From Stictocephala bisonia (taxonomy: Eukaryota; Arthropoda; Insecta; Hemiptera; Membracidae): a stretch of 64,000 bases of DNA. Below are positions 12,939-24,002 of this stretch, piece by piece. Positions within the stretch are counted from its first letter, which is position 1; the number at the start of each line of letters is the position of its first letter. Position numbers and translations under genes: made by a program. The notes below the pieces were generated by a model that was given only the letters and a program-made list of their open reading frames with translations, was not told the origin of the DNA and did not search any database. The stretch is from contig JAQJVL010000544.1 of NCBI GenBank assembly GCA_035578905.1, positions 248,001 through 312,000 of the forward strand, written 5' to 3'.

Positions 12939-13157
12939 AAAAAACGTCTTTATTAGTTCCCAGGTAAAGACTTTAAGATCTCTCTTTAACTTAGTACAAA
13001 TATTTATGAAGTTACACGAAGTAAAGATATCAGGACTCGTTTCGTTAGTTTATAAAAAAAAAACTGCCTCAGAAACAAGTTTCTTAATCACTTGTTTGTC
13101 TGGCGTTATCTGTCGTCTCACCGCTACCTCACGTTATCTCCGTGTACAACGTGTCAG

Positions 13158-13173
13158 TCACGTGATTACGTCA
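13158..13173. promoter_or_regulatory. Adjacent E-box (TCACGTGA) and CRE-like (TTACGTCA) sites
   Basis: A perfect palindromic E-box TCACGTGA at 13158-13165 directly abuts TTACGTCA at 13166-13173. The surrounding 13.10-13.31 kb is richer in G+C and CpG than its neighbours. bHLH-zip and CREB/ATF factors bind such motifs; that this is a functional promoter or enhancer is inference. No transcript start or exon is evident. Confidence 0.3.
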
Positions 13174-13415
13174 CTCACTAATAAGCCTCAGGGCACTGTA
13201 CATTTCTAATGACCGCCGGAATGTCAGCGATAGCAATGTAACAGATAACGCGCGAACATCGAAACTGCCCCATTTATCTTTCTGGTGACGACATCTCACA
13301 ATGACTTACCGGTTTATGAGCAATCACTTTATTGTTTGTGTTACATCTTCTGGAAGTAATTTAAGCTCATATAAAGAACAATAAACCAAACAAAAGGACT
13401 TATTCGAAATAATAT

Positions 13416-13460
13416 CGTATCCTCCTCCCACCTACAGACGTACAGTGGGAGGAGGATACG
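13416..13460. repeat. Perfect hairpin, 16-bp arms
   Basis: CGTATCCTCCTCCCAC (13416-13431) and GTGGGAGGAGGATACG (13445-13460) are exact complements around a 13-nt spacer CTACAGACGTACA. The loop carries the GTACAG core of the dispersed minisatellite described at 24 kb, and the arms carry its CCTCCCAC part, so the hairpin seems to be two inverted monomers of that family. Confidence 0.95.
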
Positions 13461-13490
13461 ACCCTCCCACCCACAGTTACACGTACAGTA
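13461..13490 (+). repeat. Single copy of the CCCACCCATACACGTACAGTGG minisatellite family
   Basis: The sequence ACCCTCCCACCCACAG followed by TTACACGTACAGTA matches the 36-bp monomer amplified at 24.0-24.7 kb. Confidence 0.6.
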
Positions 13491-13560
13491 GAAAAAAAAC
13501 TAAGCGTTCCTTTAAAAAAGTTCTATAGGAATTTGACACTTGCAAGTGAATGTCCTTATC

Positions 13561-13582
13561 ATATATATATATATATATATAT
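13561..13582. repeat. (AT)11 microsatellite
   Basis: Pure AT dinucleotide run. Confidence 0.97.
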
Positions 13583-13625
13583 GTTCAGGCAATTAAAAAC
13601 ATGTACATAATTACACAAATTTAGA

Positions 13626-14035
13626 CCGTGTCTACACTATCCGGATTCCACAGACGCGTACTTTCAGCTGCGTGTATCTTCAGCAAGAACAACGTTACGT
13701 CCACATTTGGAAGATTTTAGGCATAAATGCCCGTTTTAATTTTTATTTGCAAATGTTAATACCACATGTGACCTAACGAACAGAACTTTGAGGAACGCAA
13801 TATGTGTTGAAGATAGATTACCCCGGGGTAAACAAACAAAGTTATTCGTTACATTTTAAAAAATAAACGAAGATTAAATGTTCTTTGTTAAAATCTCAGA
13901 CTTAAAACCAAACTTAATCAATGTTAAAATAGACAAATTGTGTTAATACACGGTAAACCCTTATTTATGTTGAATATAGCAAACTATTATTAACCAAACA
14001 ACTTTCAAAAGAATTGCACTCTTATGGATTTCAGA
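13626..14035. mobile_element. Remnant of a dispersed TIR family, copy 2
   Basis: It starts with CCGTGTCTACACTATCCGG (13626-13644), inverted relative to the end of copy 1 at 12471-12489. It contains CGTCCACATTTGG motifs and ends with an ~80-bp segment homologous to 12148-12236. The orientation of that segment is the same in both copies while the TIR-like ends are opposite, so the two are differently truncated or rearranged. Confidence 0.5.
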
Positions 14036-14110
14036 CTTTTGTTTTGTCACTCCTAAAAAATACATTTTACAATGGACGCAGTGAAAATAAAACAGCGATT
14101 CCTAGAATGT

Positions 14111-15144
14111 AATATATGGATTGTATGGTTTAATGACAGACTTCACAGAACTACTGATGACATTGAAAGTGTTATTGTTATTGTTATATATGGATTGTAT
14201 GGTTTAATGACAGACTTCACAGAACTACTGATGACATTGAAAGTGTTATTGTTATTGTTATATATGGATTGTATGGTTTAATGACAGACTTCACAGAACT
14301 ACTGATGACATTGAAAGTGTTATTGTTATTGTTATATATGGATTGTATGGTTTAATGACAGACTTCACAGAACTACTGATGACATTGAAAGTGTTATTGT
14401 TATTGTTATATATGGATTGTATGGTTTAATGACAGACTTCACAGAACTACTGATGACATTGAAAGTGTTATTGTTATTGTTATATATGGATTGTATGGTT
14501 TAATGACAGACTTCACAGAACTACTGATGACATTGAAAGTGTTATTGTTATTGTTATATATGGATTGTATGGTTTAATGACAGACTTCACAGAACTACTG
14601 ATGACATTGAAAGTGTTATTGTTATTGTTATATATGGATTGTATGGTTTAATGACAGACTTCACAGAACTACTGATGACATTGAAAGTGTTATTGTTATT
14701 GTTATATATGGATTGTATGGTTTAATGACAGACTTCACAGAACTACTGATGACATTGAAAGTGTTATTGTTATTGTTATATATGGATTGTATGGTTTAAT
14801 GACAGACTTCACAGAACTACTGATGACATTGAAAGTGTTATTGTTATTGTTATATATGGATTGTATGGTTTAATGACAGACTTCACAGAACTACTGATGA
14901 CATTGAAAGTGTTATTGTTATTGTTATATATGGATTGTATGGTTTAATGACAGACTTCACAGAACTACTGATGACATTGAAAGTGTTATTGTTATTGTTA
15001 TATATGGATTGTATGGTTTAATGACAGACTTCACAGAACTACTGATGACATTGAAAGTGTTATTGTTATTGTTATATATGGATTGTATGGTTTAATGACA
15101 GACTTCACAGAACTACTGATGACATTGAAAGTGTTATTGTTATT
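14111..15144. repeat. Tandem array, 74-bp unit, 14 copies, essentially identical
   Basis: The anchor ATATGGATTGTATGG recurs every 74 bp from 14115. I see no substitutions between units, implying very recent amplification or gene conversion. It ends abruptly at GTTATTGTTATT followed by CACCGGGTG. A 69-codon frame at its left edge is repeat-derived. The unit contains CTGATGACATTGAAAG, which resembles hammerhead core boxes but lacks the stems. Confidence 0.98.
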
Positions 15145-15886
15145 CACCGGGTGTTTTTCGGACGAGTGCATGTGGTTGTGCACGCGTGCGTGAGAGGGGG
15201 GGTACAACGTGCGTGAGAGTTTACAGTTGCACGATATCTGGCTGGAATAATAGATTATTTATCAGAGTGTGTATAAGTAAGCATTTTAATTTCATAACAT
15301 GTAGCCGTGATGGTCAACAATGATATCTAAATTGTAATCAATAGTTAAAAAATATTTTATTTCAAAGCACAGCAAACTTTGAATCGTCAAAATTGTATTT
15401 AATCATTTAATAGAGATGTTATCCCGGTAGGGGAAAAGTTACTTCCTAAACTCCAGCTGAACTAGAGTCAGTCGATTGTTTAAACTTTGAGAACCCCATT
15501 ACACTTCCCAGTAGTCTCGGCCTGCGTTTACGACTGGTATCGAAACATAATAAAACAAAACTGACAAATGTAGAAGAGGTGACACAAAACCCGGTATCTT
15601 CTAATAGTTTTTTTTTTTTTCAAATATATTTTGTACAAAGCAAATTTTCCGCTCATTTTCGTTCCTTGTTTGTACAAATAATGTTGTACACATAATAGCT
15701 CTATATCGCGCAAATTTATTTTGCAAATTAACTGTGTTCGTAAATCTTCAATGTAATGCATATCATTTATTTATGTTACTGTACCATTTAGTTCATCTTC
15801 TGTTATATCAGTATGCAGATTAAATCCAAAATTAGTCAATAGCCCAATGTACATTGATATATATATATATATTTAACATTTGTAAG
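15145..15886. other. Spacer with a short (TA)n run
   Basis: A GC-richer GTGCGTGAGAG segment lies just after the array (15150-15230) and a (TA)7-8 tract at about 15858-15872. Otherwise this is AT-rich sequence with no recognised gene. Confidence 0.6.
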
Positions 15887-15983
15887 GATGGGTGGGAGGG
15901 TCCCTTTTACTGTACGTATATGGGTGAGCGGTTGGGTTACAGTTACTGTACCTGTATGGTTGGTTGGGTGGGTCAATACCACT
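15887..15983 (-). repeat. Dispersed 36-bp minisatellite family, about 3 diverged units
   Basis: GGATGGGTGGGAGGG, ACTGTACGTATATGGGTG, ACTGTACCTGTATGG and GGGTGGGTCAATACCACTG are inverted, diverged versions of the CCCACCCATACACGTACAGTGG monomer. Confidence 0.7.
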
Positions 15984-16149
15984 GAACGCTTAGAAAAAAA
16001 AGATTATTTGTTCTAGTAACTGTTGTATTAATTTTGCACAATCACAGTTTCTGAATAATAATCATATTAAGTTAATTCTTCAAGATATAATCATTATTAT
16101 TTGGGATGCTTTAGGATGAATTTCGACTTCTAATATTGTGGTAGCAATC

Positions 16150-16293
16150 TAAATCGATCACAATTCGGGCGTGGCCAATCGTTTATAAATCGATCACAAT
16201 CCGGGCGAGGCCAGTTGTCTATAAATCGATCACCATTCAGGAGGCCAGTTGTCTATAAATCGATCACCATTCGCGTGAGGTCAATTATTTATT
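16150..16293. repeat. 36-bp tandem repeat, 4 copies
   Basis: The unit AAATCGATCACAATCCGGGC followed by GAGGCCAGTTGTCTAT recurs four times with substitutions and one short deletion. Confidence 0.93.
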
Positions 16294-18494
16294 AATCTTA
16301 TTACAGTCGTTAACCACTTATCTCATACTCGTACATGTCTTCAACATTTCCAAATTGAATATTTACATAATACTACCAATTAGACTTTATCTAGGTAAAT
16401 AATAAGTAGAATTCAAACAAAAAAACTAGTGTACTGTATATTTTGTGACTATGGAAAAGAATATCAAACTGAATTATCAGTTTTAGCAACTATCACAATA
16501 CACTAACAGGACCAAATCTATAAATGCATAACACGATTCTAATTTAACACAGATTTCATTTGTTAAGTACAATAAAAACATAAGCATTCTTTGTAGATAG
16601 AGAGTTCAACTCTTCCAACCATCCTGGACACTCGAGCTTTCTTACTGTGGCTATTGCGGTGATGGTTTAGTATGGACATCGAATGAACTGCAAACTCTTT
16701 TTTGGTGTAGCCTTATTATGTCCTCTAAATCGAGGGTTTTTTTTTCTCTCGAGATCCATTTTTATAAACTATAAGGATATTTGAGGAATGTAACGATGTA
16801 AAAATAATAGCCAAAATGTATTGAGTAAAATTGTAATCTCATTTCCACGTAATTAGAAAAACAGAAAACAAACTCATACTTAAGACAAAATTATATGTAA
16901 CAGTGGACCACACAAGGTATCACTTCCAGAGTATAGCTACTACCAACACTGACCAAGCAGGTGCAACAACTGTGTTTGGTATGGTCTATCCACCTTTGTT
17001 TGCTTATTGGTCTATGTTTACAAAGCATTAAATCTGTTTCGCACGTTATATCGTAAATTTAAAGAAAAAGGCCGTAAAACCTTGAATTTAAGGGAGTCCT
17101 GTAGTCCTTTCACCCAGGTATTGTATCTATTTGGTTTTTATTGCGTGCTTCCACTTATATGGACTATGATTTCATCTATGGGTTATAATTAATTAACTAT
17201 CAGCTACAGTGGCTTTAGTAAAGCTGTCCGAAATTTAAAACAGAAGTTGCACAGAATCCTCAGGTGAAAATCTCTTATTGTGAATAAAATATTACGCCTG
17301 AGTGTAAGACCTCAGACACTAAATTGAAATCTTGGTTATAGTTACAAATTATCAATACCAAACACAATTCTAGTATAAAAAGTAGCTTTGAAACCAATAT
17401 GAATTCGTGGAATCCAGATCTCGAGAAAATCTTCCGACATTAACATAAATAATCATACAGATATTTAAATAAACGATGTTGAGAGAAATGTTACAACCAC
17501 CATGAGTCAAAAAATAGTTTCATAATGTTAATAGAAGAACTAAAAAATATTAATAGAAGAAATTTAAAAAATCAGTTAAAAGTATCACGAAAATATTTCA
17601 ACATTGTTTTCCTGTAAATCGTTTTGGATTAGAATACTTCCATAGCAATTTTCGCATCACAGTCATCGCTTTCATTAGCTGTATCTTGTTTTCTTGTAAG
17701 TTTATGTCCACAGTGGTATGTTTAACACGTGTGATTACACTATAATATTTATTCGTTGTTCTTAACATTGGAACAGATTGTAAACAAAATTTTTCTGTGG
17801 ATATGTTCTATTGATATTGACATGTGATATTTTATAAAATTTGTAACATTGAACAATATTATACAATAATACTTACACTTCTACTATCCACTTCTAATAA
17901 TTCAGATAAGATAGGCTCTATCTGAATACCAACATTCTGCGATAGAGTACCAGCTTTAATGCTAAGTGTTTATCGTAAAATGCCGGTCAGTGTTATTTTC
18001 TTGGAAAATGTTTAGGAACACTCGTTTTAAAAATTGTAATAAGAAATTTCAAAATATAATGCATTTTTTATATACCAGACAATAATTATATCTAAACTGT
18101 TTTCGTAATTATATTTTTGTAATTCATTAGTTTTGTAAACCTTTTTTACCATTACAACCTGACTGCAGAGCGAATGTCCCGTCGAAACTGTTTCTTACTT
18201 TAATATTCTATTTTTGAAAACGACAACAGTAATAATAATCCAAATAAAAACTGTATTTGTGGGCTTTACGAAATAATATCTCAATGAAGAAACAATGTTA
18301 GAGAATTTAAAAAGACTAATAATTACCCATATCTTTTTGTTTTCTAAAATAATATACTTTATTCCATGACGTCCAGGACTCGGGCAACCCAACTCAGGCG
18401 GTGTCTGATTATTTTCTATGTGAGAAAAGCTCTGAGAATGCTTATGGCATATCTTTAATGGCACTACCAACCATTCTCTGCCACAACAACAGGG
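16294..18494. other. AT-rich spacer, no gene recognised
   Basis: Only short frames without recognisable domains (for example 17007-17192 plus) occur here. I see no RNA gene or transposon end. Confidence 0.6.
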
Positions 18495-18575
18495 ATGACA
18501 CCCCCACCCAGCCGTGCACGTACGGTGGTGATGACCCTATCTGCTACTCATACACGTACACTGGCCCACCTAATA
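18495..18575 (+). repeat. Dispersed 36-bp minisatellite family, 2 diverged units
   Basis: ACACCCCCACCCAGCC followed by GTGCACGTACGGTGGTGATGA, then CATACACGTACACTGGCCCA, match the monomer found at 24 kb. The 103-codon frame across this region is repeat-derived. Confidence 0.7.
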
Positions 18576-18760
18576 CTCCGATACGCACTAAACACATTCG
18601 ATTGGTTATTGGCCGCAGAAGATGTGCTCGTCCGATAATTTCGCTAATAGATTGTGACATAATACCATGCTGTAAATGTTATCACTTGCTCCTTTTAAAT
18701 CAAAATTTATAAAATAATATCATTGAACTTAAAAGCCAAATTCACTTTAATTCTTTAAAT

Positions 18761-19083
18761 CAGTGGTTCTCAACCTGGGGGGCGCGCCCCCCTGGGGGGG
18801 CGTGAGAGAATGTCAGGGGAGGCGTGAGGGTACAAAGAAAAAAAATTAAAAAATATATATTTTGTTAAAAAACTAAAACTTTCAAAACTATCAAATAAAC
18901 TTTCGTACTTTCATATATCTGGATTTTTATTTTGCATCCCAGCTTTTGCTAACGTAGAGTTAGAATCGTCAGTTTCATAATTTCACTGTTCTAACTTGAA
19001 CCAACCAATTATTCACTGGAGGGGAGGCGTGAGCTATCTTCAGTGTTCAAAGGGGGGCGCGCCCCCCAGGTTGAGAACCACTG
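18761..19083. mobile_element. hAT/Charlie-type MITE, 323 bp
   Basis: The termini are exact inverted copies beginning CAGTGGTTCTCAACCTGGGG and continuing GGGCGCGCCCCCC, so each end also contains a GC-rich self-complementary block. The flanking 8-mers CTTTAAAT (18753-18760) and ATTTAAAT (19084-19091) match at 7 of 8 positions, fitting the 8-bp hAT target duplication. The interior is AT-rich and non-coding, with a second GGGGAGGCGTGAG motif near each end. The CAGTGGTTCTCAA terminus is widespread among Charlie-like hAT elements in animals. Confidence 0.92.
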
Positions 19084-19349
19084 ATTTAAATTATTCTCGT
19101 GAAGAGTCACTTTTAGCTTGAAAAATGTTCCATAAAAGTCTAATATTTATTGCAGGTACATGAAGTACTTGTACTATTTAAAGATGTATTTTATTTACCT
19201 TTATCAGTTAAATTAATAAACATATTTAAGTTATAGAATTTTGTTGTGACGTTCCCTTTTATTATAAACACCTGATGTGCTAACCTGGAAACTAGTTTTA
19301 ATGTAACAAAAAACAAACAAAATTTGGTGTCCTATCAATTTAAAATACC

Positions 19350-20140
19350 TTCGTCAGATTAGAGGCAGATGTGAATTAAAATTGAAAATAACAAATTATT
19401 ACACAAGTTTAAAATGACCGTGAATTCTTCTCTGGGGCAGAACTTTTAACGTATTTGAAGAGTACATTTTCAATAAATGTGCAATAAAGGTCAAAGATAT
19501 TATCCTGAACTTGGACATTTTGAGAATACTATATTCTTGAACACGATACCTGACCTTTAAACACTATTCTCACACCATTCCTTCAGTGCAATGTATCTGT
19601 ACAGTTTTGTATTTGATAGACAGTTTCTAAATAAGCGCTAGTTTGGGCAATGTTATCAAAACTTCAACAACTCTATAGAATTTTTGAATGGCTTTTTGAT
19701 CTGATTCATAAAATCGAATACACATAATGTCGATGTATACACCATTATACATATGTATATTCGATTTTATGTATCAGAACAAAAGACATTCAAAACTTAT
19801 GTAGAGTAGTTGAAGTGTTGCCAACATTGGCCAAAATAGCAATTATTTAAAATCTGTCTATCAAATACAAAACTGTACAGATACATTGCACTGAAGGAAT
19901 GGTGTGAAAATAGTGTTTAAAGGTCAGATATTGTGTTCAAGAATATAATATTCTAAAAGTTTCGACTCCAGGATGTCCAGGAAAGTTAGTTGACCTTTTA
20001 TTAGTACGTTTATTGATAATTTACTCTTCAAATACATTACAATTTTCTTCCCAGAGAAGATCTCACGATCATTTTTAATGTGTACAGTAATTTGTTATTT
20101 TCAATTTCAGATCACAACTGTCTACATTCTAATGGTAAGG
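19350..20140. repeat. Long foldback (inverted repeat), arms about 385 bp
   Basis: The left arm runs from about 19350 to 19735 and the right arm from about 19742 to 20140 in reverse. Matching pieces include AATTGAAAATAACAAATTA, TCTTCTCTGGG, ACCATTCCTTCAGTGCAATG, TATCTGTACAGTTTTGTATT and TTCGATTTTATG near the centre. The arms differ by scattered substitutions and small indels, so the structure is old but could still form a long hairpin RNA if transcribed. It lacks a recognised transposon signature. Confidence 0.9.
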
Positions 20141-20253
20141 TCTTACAATTGAAGGGAGGAAATATTACTAATGCACCACTCTAGTCACAAATTCGATTAT
20201 TGTAATTTATGTGATAAGGAGTAAACAAGGCCGTCACAGGACGGTGTTCCATG

Positions 20254-20292
20254 AATAAGTAACGGAGACAATTTTACGCCATTTTAAGCAAT
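20254..20292. other. Conserved-looking 39-bp non-coding element, copy 1
   Basis: AATAAGTAACGGAGACAATT followed by TTACGCCATTTTAAGCAAT aligns without gaps to 23458-23496, sharing ACGGA, ACGCCA and TTTAAGC blocks. It lies in a locally GC-richer stretch (20.22-20.42 kb) with a TGACGTAAT CRE-like site. It could be an ancient repeat or a paired regulatory element. Confidence 0.45.
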
Positions 20293-20409
20293 GACGTAAT
20301 CGTATCGATGATGAAGGGAAGTTCCGACAGCCGCCGGAAAAGCCCTTCGGTTTGCCAAGATCACGACTGTCACTTGCCTTACAATTCACTTCCCTCATCC
20401 TGGTCCTTC

Positions 20410-21270
20410 AGAGCAAGCTTACACTGGGGAAAATATTTTTTTTCTTTATAAAATATAAGGATTTCTTAAATAGGTATACTATATAGATAGTAAATAGATT
20501 AGTTAATTTTATATATACAACAAATAAAACATCTTTTTATCATTCTAATTAGGCTTAAAATGAGAGTTATGTTCTAAACAACGTTAAAGAAGCAAATTTG
20601 TATGATTTAATATGTATTGTTTTAGGTTGTTTCCTTAAAAACTTTCAAAATTACATGTAATTGGCCTTAATTATTTAAAATAATACTAAGGAATCTTTTT
20701 ATTACTTCAATAAAAAAAGAAAAATATTATGTTTATCAAATTACAATCACAATTCCACCAAGAAATCAATCAAGATAACATTATATTGAAAAGAAAAAAA
20801 CTTACTACTGCTTAACATAAAACTGCGTACCATGATCTGGTGTCAGATTGTAAAAGTATGAAAAGAAAATTATCAGCCGTTTATAAAAACTGACAGTTCA
20901 CATCTTGACTCAATTTATTTCTTTGAAATATGACAATAAGTAAAATTATAATGAGGCCGAAAAATAAGCCCCCATGTTATATTTATCGCATGTATGGTTT
21001 TCAGCAACAGAGGGGAATCGTTCCACCGCTCAACTTCCTTACTTCACGGGCGTGACTAACTTCCGCCTTCAAGTGTCCAACTTCCGCAATGGTGTTTAGT
21101 TGACAAAAAAATAATAATAATAACTGCAAAAACTGTGCAAGTTTGTTTACTTGTTATTGTGGTTATTACTTGTGTTTTTGATATTATTTATTATTATTTG
21201 AATACTTTATAATGATTTAATTCAATCATACTAAGCTTGGTTCGTTATTGTTTATCTAACCAACCAAAGG
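20410..21270. other. AT-rich spacer
   Basis: Nothing is recognised except a short GC-richer patch at 21.00-21.10 kb with three ACTTCC motifs (CAACTTCC or TAACTTCC). Confidence 0.55.
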
Positions 21271-21400
21271 AATTACTTGTCACTGCGCTGCCAACCCGTG
21301 GCACACCGGCTTCCTCGTTGCTATGACAACATTATATGGACAGTACAAGTAAACGTCACACAACACAAATCCTTTTGTGAATCCCTCTGGTCTGAGGAAG
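21270..21400 (+). promoter_or_regulatory. Possible promoter/first exon: RFX X-box with downstream splice donor
   Basis: GTTGCTATGACAAC at 21317-21330 fits the X-box consensus of RFX factors (GTTGCC AT GGYAAC type). It is followed by a CRE-like AACGTCAC and, at 21401, by GAAG|GTGAGTG, a strong splice-donor sequence. The stretch is richer in G+C than its flanks. X-boxes commonly mark promoters of ciliary genes. No start codon or downstream exon is identified, so a first exon here is inference. Confidence 0.35.
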
Positions 21401-21829
21401 GTGAGTGTGGTTCACAGAAATCGATCACCACAATAGTTGTGCATTTTGTACTTGCATTGTAATATATTTGTGCATTTTGTGCTTATATTGTAATACATTT
21501 GTGTTGTGTGACGTTTATTTTTATTGTATATATACCAACATGTATTATGTTAATTAAAAAAACTATTTTATAGAATAACATAGAGGATCAAGATTAGTTC
21601 TTTCTTTCACTTCTACCACTCACTCCATATCTCTAGCACAGTTTGGTGAATTCAGTAGATCACTTTCTAACCGGCCTTTAAAGTAATGCTTTGTATCTAC
21701 ACTATACACGAAATATTTTAACTAATGATAATTAATAAAATATCAATTTTCTAGAAATTTCAAAATTTAATGATAAGTGACTCAGCTCAATAGCAAATTA
21801 TAGATTACAATCATGAACGTTTTGGAGAT

Positions 21830-22400
21830 GACAGCAACACACAATCAACAGTGCACATCATCTCTAACAACACCAGTTATTTATGTCAGAGAATCGCTGA
21901 CTATGACAAACTATTTTTGTCACAATATCACCGATAACACCAGATATTTGTGTCACAGGTCACAGTATCACCAATAACATCGGATATTTGTATCACAGTA
22001 TCACCAATAACACCGAATATTTTATCACAATACAACCAACAACACCAGATATATGTGTCACAGGTCACAGTATCACCAATAACATCGGATATTTGTATCA
22101 CAGTATCACCAATAACACCGAATATTTTATCACAATACAACCAACAACACCAGATATATGTGTCACAGAATCTCCAACAACACTTGATATTTGTGTCACA
22201 GTATAATCAACAGTAACAGTTATTTTGTCAGAGTGTCATCAAAAACACGACCTACTTATACGGCAGGATCATCGGAAACAGTGGATATCTTATCACAGTA
22301 CGACCAACAACACTGAATCTGTTTCACAGTATCTCCAATAACACCGGATATTTGTTTCACATTATAATCAACAACACCAGTCATTTATATCAAAGTGTTA
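21830..22400. repeat. Degenerate 33-bp tandem array with a 104-bp higher-order duplication
   Basis: TCACCAATAACATCGGATAT followed by TTGTATCACAGTA recurs about every 33 bp with extensive divergence. The block from TGTCACAGGTCACAG at 21951 recurs at 22055, a younger 104-bp duplication. Because 33 is a multiple of three, several frames stay open on both strands; these are not genes. Confidence 0.92.
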
Positions 22401-23457
22401 TCAGCAACAGCAATGTTTATATCTGGATACCAAAAACAAATTTGTAACAAGCCTCTATCAGATACAATAAAAAAGCTTGTAATGCAATAAAACACATCGT
22501 TAGTTAGCTAAATTTTAGAGTATGAATACTTTGATCCTGATTCAATTTTTGCTTCGTATAATGAAAAGAGTGCCTAATACGTGGTTTTTAAATATCATTG
22601 TTTTGTTATTGTATTTTTTTTTTAACTCTAAGCTATAGCCATTTCTATAAAAGTAACGATTGTGTTGCTTAAATGAAAATTTGTGTGTTTTATATGAGCT
22701 TGTTATGTATTTCGATGCAGTTTGTCAAAGGAAAAATTACGATAAGGGAGATTCCAGCCTGTTTTAGATTCCGCGCCTCAAATAGACATTTATGGCACGT
22801 GTCCCAAACAACGGCCACGCGTCCACCTGCCTCTTGTTGGAATCACACACAGTTTTTATACAGTTCCCCAACTTGGCCGGTGATTTTAACGTTGTGGTAG
22901 TAATCATTCTAGTTAACATATTATGGCTTAGTGGAAAATTCAAAAATAGACCTTTCAAGAATATCAAAAATATTTTTAAAAACTAAATGAAAAACACACA
23001 CAGAGGTTCAAAAGTCTAAACACTATTTACATAAACTACTAAAATTATATTTTAGTATTTGTCGAAAAAGAATCTTATATGCATTAAAAAATATTTATAC
23101 GTTTTGAAGTTAGTAAAATTATTACTCATATTAGTAATAAAATGATTATAAATATTAAATTATATTAAAAGTTATTTTCTTTAGAGGTAATAATAATTTT
23201 TTAATTAACCTGTATGGAATTCAAATCAACAAACTTTATCCAAAGTGAGTGTTATTCTTATTATATTTCTAATTTCGTTCTACTAATTATGAAGTGTACG
23301 TGATCATACAACACAATTACTTTAACAGCGCCCTGTAGTCTTAAACATCTTATATTGTTGTGTTAAAGTGTATATATTGAAGTGTGTGAACTAAAGTTTT
23401 CATAAACAATTCACAGCTGGTAACAAAGCACAAACAACGACATCACGGGGACTATTA
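22401..23457. other. AT-rich spacer
   Basis: No gene is recognised. A short GC-richer patch at 22.76-22.90 kb has overlapping open frames on both strands with no recognisable domain. Confidence 0.55.
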
Positions 23458-23496
23458 AATAATGGACGGAAACGATTTAACGCCACTTTAAGCGAT
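23458..23496. other. Conserved-looking 39-bp non-coding element, copy 2
   Basis: AATAATGGACGGAAACGATT followed by TAACGCCACTTTAAGCGAT is the partner of 20254-20292, about 3.2 kb away in the same orientation. Confidence 0.45.
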
Positions 23497-23639
23497 TTTA
23501 TAATGGTAAAGCTAGAGGGGAGAGGCCATCAACTCGCGTTGACAAGAAATATCAGTTCCTTAAATAACCTTTACTCTGTGAAGACTAAAAGTAAAAAAAT
23601 GAATTTCGTTTTTTGCATTATTTACGAGAGAACGTTCAT

Positions 23640-23915
23640 AGGTATGTGCGTATTTATGTAAGTAGATATAAACGTACTTAAGTATGTATGTGTGTAAATA
23701 CGTATGTTTGTACGTATGTATGAATGCACAATGTATTAACGTATGTATTTATATATGTATGTATATGCGTATATATGTAGGTACGTGTAGGAATATATGT
23801 ATATAGGTATGTACGTGTGTATGCATGTGATATATACGTGTGTACGTTTGTATTTATATATTTATGTGAGTGTGTGTAATTATGTATGTACGTATGTATG
23901 TTTGATTCTCTTCTT
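23640..23915. repeat. Degenerate TATG/TGTA-type simple repeat
   Basis: The stretch is made of TATGTATG, TACGTATG and TGTGTGTA tetramer variants over about 275 bp. Confidence 0.93.
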
Positions 23916-24002
23916 TAAGTATGTGATTACATATATAGTTCTTTGATTGTAAACCCGTCATCAGCCTTTAACTCTTACACATAATGTAGTATTCCCCACT
24001 CC

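Noticed and set aside
12148..14035. A single 1.9-kb transposon bounded by the two remnants
   Set aside because: The TIR-like ends face inward (right end at 12489, left end at 13626), so they cannot be the outer termini of one element spanning the interval.
14111..15144. Hammerhead-ribozyme boxes (CTGATGA then GAAA) in every 74-bp monomer, as in some animal satellites
   Set aside because: Only CATT separates the boxes so stem II cannot form, the bases before CTGATGA (AGAACTA) have no complement in position for stem I, and CAC is followed by A, not the U-H needed at the cleavage site.
22792..22986. NLAGDFNVV in a plus-strand frame, resembling the GDFN motif of LINE endonucleases
   Set aside because: No other endonuclease motif lies on either side and the neighbouring residues do not match; likely chance.
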